Source: Desulfurococcales archaeon (GTDB taxonomy: Archaea; Thermoproteota; Thermoprotei_A; Sulfolobales; NBVN01). From it: a stretch of 42,853 nt of DNA. A program made the position numbers and the translations under genes. The stretch covers positions 1 to 42,853 of the forward strand of contig JALVVU010000094.1 in assembly GCA_027023255.1 (NCBI GenBank), read 5' to 3'. Each line of letters begins with the position of its first letter. Position 1 is the stretch's first letter. Shown here piece after piece: positions 37,552 to 42,853 of the stretch. The notes below the pieces were generated by a model. The model was given only the letters and a program-made list of their open reading frames with translations, had not been told where the DNA came from and did not search any database.

Positions 37552-38220
37552 ATGGCTAAGCTTAAGACCAAGCTTGTATCATGGGATGATGTAGTTGCTT
37601 GGTCACGTGGCCTCGCCAAGAAGATTCACGAGTCTGGATATAGACCTGACATCGTAGTGGCTGTGGCTCGGGGAGGATTTGTCCCTGCAAGGTTAATATG
37701 TGATTTCCTGCTAATAGATAACTTACTCTCAATACAATCCCAGCACTGGACGGAAGCCGCTAAAGCGGAGGACAGGGCAGTAATAAAGTTCCCGTACAAG
37801 ATCGATTTGAGCGGTCGTAAGGTTCTCTTAGTGGATGATATTGTTGATACAGGAGAGTCTCTAGCTTTAGCAAGGAATTACATTTACAGTAATTGGAACG
37901 CAAAGGAAGTAAGGATAGCTGTCCTGCAGTGGATCTCATCGGTTGCTAAATTCAAGCCAGACTACTACTTTATGGAGGTTAAGGAGTGGGTCTGGTTCCA
38001 GTACCCGTGGACAAGGTTAGAGGATACTTTCCAGTTATTCAAGAGGATTCTAAAGGAGGAGGGTAAGTATAAAAGGGAGTGGACGTACGAGGAGCTTGTC
38101 GCTAAGTTCATGGAGTGGTATGAGCTAGACGTGGGAAGTGAGTACTTCAAGGAGGCAATAGAGCTTCTGGTGAGACATGGTCTCCTCAGGAAGGCTGGTG
38201 ATAAGTACCTAATACCCTAA
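37552..38220 (+). CDS. Purine (xanthine/guanine-type) phosphoribosyltransferase-like protein
   Basis: VAVARGGFVPARLICDFL; VLLVDDIVDTGESLALA. Start ATG 37552 likely. Confidence 0.8.
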   Translation: MAKLKTKLVSWDDVVAWSRGLAKKIHESGYRPDIVVAVARGGFVPARLICDFLLIDNLLSIQSQHWTEAAKAEDRAVIKFPYKIDLSGRKVLLVDDIVDTGESLALARNYIYSNWNAKEVRIAVLQWISSVAKFKPDYYFMEVKEWVWFQYPWTRLEDTFQLFKRILKEEGKYKREWTYEELVAKFMEWYELDVGSEYFKEAIELLVRHGLLRKAGDKYLIP

Positions 38221-38269
38221 GTAAAGACTTAAGTGACGATTTTAACTTCAGTGATGCCTTGAGACTGAT

Positions 38270-38806
38270 CTAGGCAGACGTATTTAGCGCTTTAAGTCTT
38301 TCCTCAGCAACACGTCCTGCGTCCACTAATACTTGATTCGCCTCCTCATTGATATGGATAGTGTATGTCCTAGTTTCAGGGAGATATGTGAGCAGGTCTC
38401 CTGCCCGTTCAATTATGTCTTCAACTATTAGTGAGATATCGGGTATTCCTTCACTCATGCTCTTAACGTTGTTAAGCACTTCTTTAATAAGGGCTATCTC
38501 CTTTACTGTGACATTGAGTAATCCCAGAGTATCGAGCTTAACAATCATTATCTCAAAGATTGCTTCGATCCTAGCTATTACTTCCAGTGCTCTTTTATAC
38601 ATCTCTACATTCCTAAGGATCTCCCCCCTTAGTGTGGGGTCTTCTACATACTTCAGGCGTTCCATGTAGTTCAGGATCTTATTCTCGAGCCTACTCCTGT
38701 AATAGTATGCACGCCTATGCAATTGCTTTAAATCAATTATTAACTTAGCAACCTCCCTACGCATCGTCGACCTATCAACCTTTCTTCTCCGGAAGAACAC
38801 CCTCAT
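38270..38806 (-). CDS. ESCRT-III/Snf7 (CdvB)-like protein
   Basis: Long charged helical region RREVAKLIIDLKQLHRRAYYYRSRLENKILNYMERLKYVEDPTLRGEILRNVEMYKRALEVIARIEAIFEIMIVKLDTL. Confidence 0.55.
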   Translation of the reverse strand: MRVFFRRRKVDRSTMRREVAKLIIDLKQLHRRAYYYRSRLENKILNYMERLKYVEDPTLRGEILRNVEMYKRALEVIARIEAIFEIMIVKLDTLGLLNVTVKEIALIKEVLNNVKSMSEGIPDISLIVEDIIERAGDLLTYLPETRTYTIHINEEANQVLVDAGRVAEERLKALNTSA

Positions 38807-38937
38807 CCCTAGGAAACAACTTCGGCGGTAACCACATAAAAACCCTATGCCTAATGCCACCTAATCCTGACCAATTACCGTATTGAGTATGGAGGGCGGC
38901 AATCCTTATAACCCCTAACAATTAACCTAAACATGGT

Positions 38938-39062
38938 CCCCCGGTAGCTCAGCGGTAGAGCGCCCGGCTGTAGTCAGCCCCGGAGGGTACATATCGGTAA
39001 CCCCGGGTGGGGGCCCTCCGGCAGAAACCGGGCGGTCGGGGGTTCGAATCCCTCCCGGGGGA
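38938..39062 (+). tRNA. tRNA-Tyr (GTA) with one intron (38974-39026, 53 nt); CCA encoded at 39063-39065
   Basis: Acceptor CCCCCGG/CCGGGGG (C1-G72), anticodon stem CCCGG/CCGGG, loop CTGTAG^A, T-loop TTCGAAT. Confidence 0.93.
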
Positions 39063-39072
39063 CCACATCACT

Positions 39073-39783
39073 TCAAGTGCTTCTAACGGATTCTAGGCAG
39101 AATTCAAGAGCGTCAAGTAATTCTTTCCGAAATCTTAAGTCAGTTAACAGGGATCTCAAGGATTCTACAACGGCTCTCGCAACATCAGTTTTTCTTCGTA
39201 CTCCAGGCAGTAAAGCTTCTGGGTAATCCAGAGGCCTGATTGCTTCATAAATACCTTCAGCTATCCTGAAGTAATTCACTGCAGTGTCAAAGTCATTTCT
39301 ACCCACTGATTCTAGGGTAAGTCTCTTAAGCTCACCAACAACATCAAGTAGACCCTGAAGGTAAGATACCGGATCTGTGCCTAGTTCCGCTATTGACGGC
39401 ACCTTACTACGCACTGCAATATCGTAAAGTATTCGTGCCTCAACGTATTCGGCCTCAGCATTGAACACTAGCCCCGTAAACCTAAGTTCCGGGAAGTTCT
39501 TGAGGATTGATGAAAACTCCTTGAATAATTCACTCATTTTCTCAAGGTGCTGTGTCGCCTCATTGATTTTCCCACTATGTAACGACGTTATGACGTAGCC
39601 TGACTCCCTAATAATATCCCTGCTAATCCTTATGATGTGTTCGCGTACTTCATCCCGCCTCCTAAGTACTTCATCGGCCTCCCGCACATTACTCCAAATA
39701 GCTTCGATTATACTTCGTGTGGACTTAACTGACATACTTTTACCCTCCTCGCTAATCTCCTGTGGGGAGAAAATTAACTGCAA
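39073..39783 (-). CDS. Translin family protein
   Basis: RDEVREHIIRISRDIIRESGYVITSLHSG; FTGLVFNAEAEYVEARILY; VRRKTDVARAVVESLRSLLTDL. Confidence 0.82.
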   Translation of the reverse strand: MQLIFSPQEISEEGKSMSVKSTRSIIEAIWSNVREADEVLRRRDEVREHIIRISRDIIRESGYVITSLHSGKINEATQHLEKMSELFKEFSSILKNFPELRFTGLVFNAEAEYVEARILYDIAVRSKVPSIAELGTDPVSYLQGLLDVVGELKRLTLESVGRNDFDTAVNYFRIAEGIYEAIRPLDYPEALLPGVRRKTDVARAVVESLRSLLTDLRFRKELLDALEFCLESVRST

Positions 39784-39904
39784 TGCTTAATGTGCTATAC
39801 TACTAGCTTGCGGTACGTCATGAGTAGCGTAGAGAATTAGATTAATTAGAAGTAGTATGGGAAAAAGTTCTCCTCTTTTAACAGGGAAGGAAATCTCCGC
39901 CCGC

Positions 39905-40090
39905 TTAACCCTCTGGGTAGTCGTCGGGTACCTTGGCGCGGAAGTACTTGCCTGTCTCAGGGCTCTTAAATAGCCCTATCTTAACGCCCTTCCTACCGCG
40001 AGGAGCTAGTGTCCACACCTTCTCGGGCACGAGCTCGACTTCCTTCCCAGTGGTTGGATCCTTAACCTTGACGGCCTTCTTCTTGGCCAT
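39905..40090 (-). CDS. cren7: Chromatin protein Cren7
   Basis: [53 protein letters not shown]. Confidence 0.96.
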   Translation of the reverse strand: MAKKKAVKVKDPTTGKEVELVPEKVWTLAPRGRKGVKIGLFKSPETGKYFRAKVPDDYPEG

Positions 40091-40171
40091 GGTGTCTCAC
40101 CATTACTATTATGGTATATTGAGGTAGTTAAGAATTACTTGAAACCTTCACGTTTTTAACGGGCTAATAAT

Positions 40172-40192
40172 GAATAATTCCTTCAATTATTC
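40172..40192. repeat. Perfect inverted repeat upstream of cren7
   Basis: GAATAATT-ccttc-AATTATTC. Confidence 0.6.
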
Positions 40193-40421
40193 TGAAGTAA
40201 TACTTCCCAGTATTAAGGAGTCCCTCTTTAATTAACACCACTCTAATAACTACGTCTAAGAGGTTTCGAGAGATAATTTACTACGTGCATACAGATTTTA
40301 TAGCTTAACGGTTTCTTAGAAATCTAGTGAGCAAGTAAGTTTGGACGTTAAGTGTCTCCAATTAAAAATTTAAATCAATAGATTTTAAACCCCGCGAGTA
40401 AGCAAGGTGGGGTTGACCTTA

Positions 40422-41141
40422 ATGATAAGGGGAGTGATCTTCCTAGACGTCGACGGCACCCTTACTGAGGATAGACGTACTAGTAATCTGGATCCCGCGG
40501 TGATTCCTTATCTTCGTGTCCTAAGGTCTAAAGGCTATAAGGTAGTGTTAATTTCAGGGAATTCTCTCCCGGTACTTAAGGGACTCTCCATATACTTAGG
40601 AATTGGCGGGGAGGTCATTGCAGAGAATGGTTGCGTAGTGTACACTGATAGGATAGTACAGGTCTGCAACGAATGTAAGGAGTCAGAGGACGCTAAGGAA
40701 TACCTAATTAAGAATTCTGGCGGAATCTTCAGAGACACTTGGCAGAACATGTTTAGGTTATGTGACAAGGCGGTTAAGTGGCGTGGCATAGACGGGCGTA
40801 AGGCTCTGGAGCTTGCAGAGGAGATTTTACTTAAGGGCGGGTTCGACCTAAGCAAACTCCACGTATCATCAAGCGGGTACGCTATACATATCCATCCTAG
40901 GGAGTGTGGGAAGGATGCAGGCATAAGGGCGTACTTGAAGTACTACGGAATAAGCCGAGACCTAACGTACTGTGTAGGTGACTCCGCCACAGACTTACCT
41001 ATGAGAAACGAATGCAATGTGCTCGTAGCCGTGGGTAACGCAGACGACGAACTAAAGGCTGTTGCCGACATAGTAACAAAGAATGGCTCCTCAAAGGGCT
41101 TCATTGAGTTCGCTGAACACTTGATCCGTTTTCAGAGATGA
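40422..41141 (+). CDS. HAD-superfamily phosphatase (phosphoglycolate phosphatase-like)
   Basis: MIRGVIFLDVDGTLTEDRR; VGDSATDLPMRNECNVLVAVGNAD. Confidence 0.88.
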   Translation: MIRGVIFLDVDGTLTEDRRTSNLDPAVIPYLRVLRSKGYKVVLISGNSLPVLKGLSIYLGIGGEVIAENGCVVYTDRIVQVCNECKESEDAKEYLIKNSGGIFRDTWQNMFRLCDKAVKWRGIDGRKALELAEEILLKGGFDLSKLHVSSSGYAIHIHPRECGKDAGIRAYLKYYGISRDLTYCVGDSATDLPMRNECNVLVAVGNADDELKAVADIVTKNGSSKGFIEFAEHLIRFQR

Positions 41142-41186
41142 AAGTAAGTAAAGCTTAAATTCAACCACACAAATCCACGACCTGGG

Positions 41187-41259
41187 GCCGGGGTAGCTCA
41201 GCCGGTAGAGCGCCGGGCTGTTAACCCGGTGGTCGGGGGTTCGAGTCCCCTCCCCGGCG
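41187..41259 (+). tRNA. tRNA-Asn (GTT), CCA encoded at 41260-41262
   Basis: GCCGGGG/CCCCGGC acceptor; loop CTGTTAA; T-loop TTCGAGT. Confidence 0.95.
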
Positions 41260-41412
41260 CCACCTCCTATCTCTCTTGAACGCCAAGTAGTACTTCGCTA
41301 TTTCCTCTAGGTGGCCGATGTAGATTGTTTCAATCCTGCCTTCTTTATCCCTGCCATACAGGCAGACGTATGATCTTTCATTCACCTTTTTAACCACAAA
41401 GCATAGAACCAA
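41221..41412 (-). pseudogene. Candidate N-terminal fragment of an archaeal tRNA-targeting integrase (SSV-type int(N) remnant)
   Basis: ORF starts outside and runs antisense into the 3' half of tRNA-Asn. VVKKVNERSYVCLYGRDKEGRIETIYIGHLEEIAKYYL resembles integrase N-termini (YVGPLDxIVEYYL-type), followed by tRNA antisense GGDSNPRPPG. Confidence 0.5.
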
Positions 41413-41625
41413 GAGAGCTTCCCCGAAAAATTTCTGCGTGGCCCTCTGTTGTGATTAACTCCTGCGTTATGGCTAAACTTATCTTCCGTTCTAGAGGTAA
41501 GGCTTCTTGGTGTGGCTGGAGTGGAAAGGATGCCGGTAGGTAGCTATTGAGAAGTTAAATCTATTTTAGTGTCCAGCACCTTATACACCGCGTGATGGAT
41601 GCTCAGATGTTAGCGGGTGTTAGGT

Positions 41626-42853
41626 ATGGGTAGAGTCGGGGTGCTGAGAGGACAGTATAATCCGCACGAAGTGGAGCCCGAGATAATGAAGTTCTGGGAC
41701 TCTGGGAGAATCTATGAGATTATTAAGGAACTTGAATCGAAACGCACTAAATACTTTAGATTTATTGATGGTCCTCCCTATCCCTCAAGCGGTTTACCCC
41801 ACGTGGGTACTAGCTGGAATAAGGTACTGAAGGACTCCATACTGAGGTACCGTAGGTTAAGGGGTTACCGAGTAAAGGATCAACCAGGCTATGACTGCCA
41901 CGGGCTACCCATAGAGGTTGCTGTAGAGAAGAGAATAGGTACTAGGAGCAAGAAAGACATTGAGGAGAAGGTAGGTGTCGATAAGTTCATAGAGCTATGT
42001 AAAGCCACAGTTCTTGAGAACGTTAAATCCATGACTCACTGGTTCAAGAGCTTAGGAGTATTCATGGATTGGGATAACCCTTACCTTACACTACGTGATG
42101 AATACATAGAGGCCGGCTGGTGGCTAATAAAGAAGGCTGATGAGGAGGGCCTACTCGTTAATGAGAAGAGGGTTGTTTACTGGTGTCCCAGATGCTCAAC
42201 AACGCTTGCCGAGTATGAGGTGGAATACAAGGAACTCACGGATCCCTCAATATACGTAAAGTTCCGGGTGGTTAATTCCGAGAACGAGTACCTACTAATA
42301 TGGACAACCACACCATGGACACTACCTGCAAACACCTTCGTCATGGCACATCCCGACGCTACGTATGTCAAGGTCAAAGTGGGTAACGAGGTGTTGATCC
42401 TAGCTAAGGACAGGCTGGAAGCAGTAATGAGTGAAGCAGGAATAAGCGAGTATGAAGTGCTGAGTGAGTTAAAAGGGAAGGAGTTGAAGGGAGTAAGGTA
42501 TGAACACCCTCTCCGGGGTGTGGTCCCGGTCCAGGAGGTTCTCAGTAAGTACCACGAGGTGGTGCTCGCACCTGAATTCGTGACTATGACTGAAGGTACG
42601 GGCTTAGTTCACGCAGCTCCAGGCCACGGATTCGAGGACTTTACGGTCGCGCAACGTATAGGAATAGGTGATATAATCTCACCAATAGACGATGAGGGTC
42701 GCTTCACTAAGGAGGCAGGTAAGTACGCTGGTAAGTACGTGAAGGATGCTAACCCGGAAATAATAGAGGATCTCAGGCAGGCAGGTGCCCTACTTCATGA
42801 GGGGGTCATCAAGCACAGGTATCCGATATGTTGGCGCTGTAAGTCGCCCGTGG
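41626..42853 (+). CDS. ileS: Isoleucyl-tRNA synthetase, N-terminal part (runs off window)
   Basis: [27 protein letters not shown]...[30 protein letters not shown]...[14 protein letters not shown]; open to the window end, so absent from the ORF track. Confidence 0.93.
   Translation, partial: MGRVGVLRGQYNPHEVEPEIMKFWDSGRIYEIIKELESKRTKYFRFIDGPPYPSSGLPHVGTSWNKVLKDSILRYRRLRGYRVKDQPGYDCHGLPIEVAVEKRIGTRSKKDIEEKVGVDKFIELCKATVLENVKSMTHWFKSLGVFMDWDNPYLTLRDEYIEAGWWLIKKADEEGLLVNEKRVVYWCPRCSTTLAEYEVEYKELTDPSIYVKFRVVNSENEYLLIWTTTPWTLPANTFVMAHPDATYVKVKVGNEVLILAKDRLEAVMSEAGISEYEVLSELKGKELKGVRYEHPLRGVVPVQEVLSKYHEVVLAPEFVTMTEGTGLVHAAPGHGFEDFTVAQRIGIGDIISPIDDEGRFTKEAGKYAGKYVKDANPEIIEDLRQAGALLHEGVIKHRYPICWRCKSPV

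Overview
This looks like a hyperthermophilic crenarchaeal (Desulfurococcales-like) chromosome segment. The main blocks are:
(1) An archaellum operon on the minus strand (arlB, small TM protein, ArlX/D/E-like, arlG, arlF, arlH, arlI, arlJ). arlI carries a full-size LAGLIDADG intein. A membrane-anchored double-wHTH regulator is encoded next to the operon, and a prepilin/pre-archaellin peptidase lies further downstream, after radA.
(2) An information-processing block: aIF2beta, DUF424, NMD3, aIF1A, RIO1, KH/Pno1-like, ThrRS editing-type protein, RadA, MTTase, SpeD, AsnRS-like and Lrp.
(3) A + strand metabolic cluster with two divergent carbamoyltransferases, carbamate kinase, an SsnA-like amidohydrolase, an atypical PreA/DHOD-like Fe-S oxidoreductase and a ThrC-like PLP enzyme. 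I read it as a candidate energy-yielding nucleobase/ureide degradation system. It sits beside tandem ribose-1,5-bisphosphate-isomerase/eIF2B-like paralogs, a PfkB kinase, a tungsten AOR and a purine-PRTase-like gene.
(4) A tail with an ESCRT-III/CdvB-like protein, translin, Cren7, a HAD phosphatase, an integrase-N-fragment-like ORF abutting tRNA-Asn, and a partial IleRS.
Five tRNA genes were resolved by hand: Arg-TCT, Thr-GGT, Trp-CCA with two introns, Tyr-GTA with one intron, and Asn-GTT. One strong and one weaker C/D box sRNA candidate were found. No CRISPR array and no rRNA gene were seen. All family calls come from motif recognition by eye; no searches were run.
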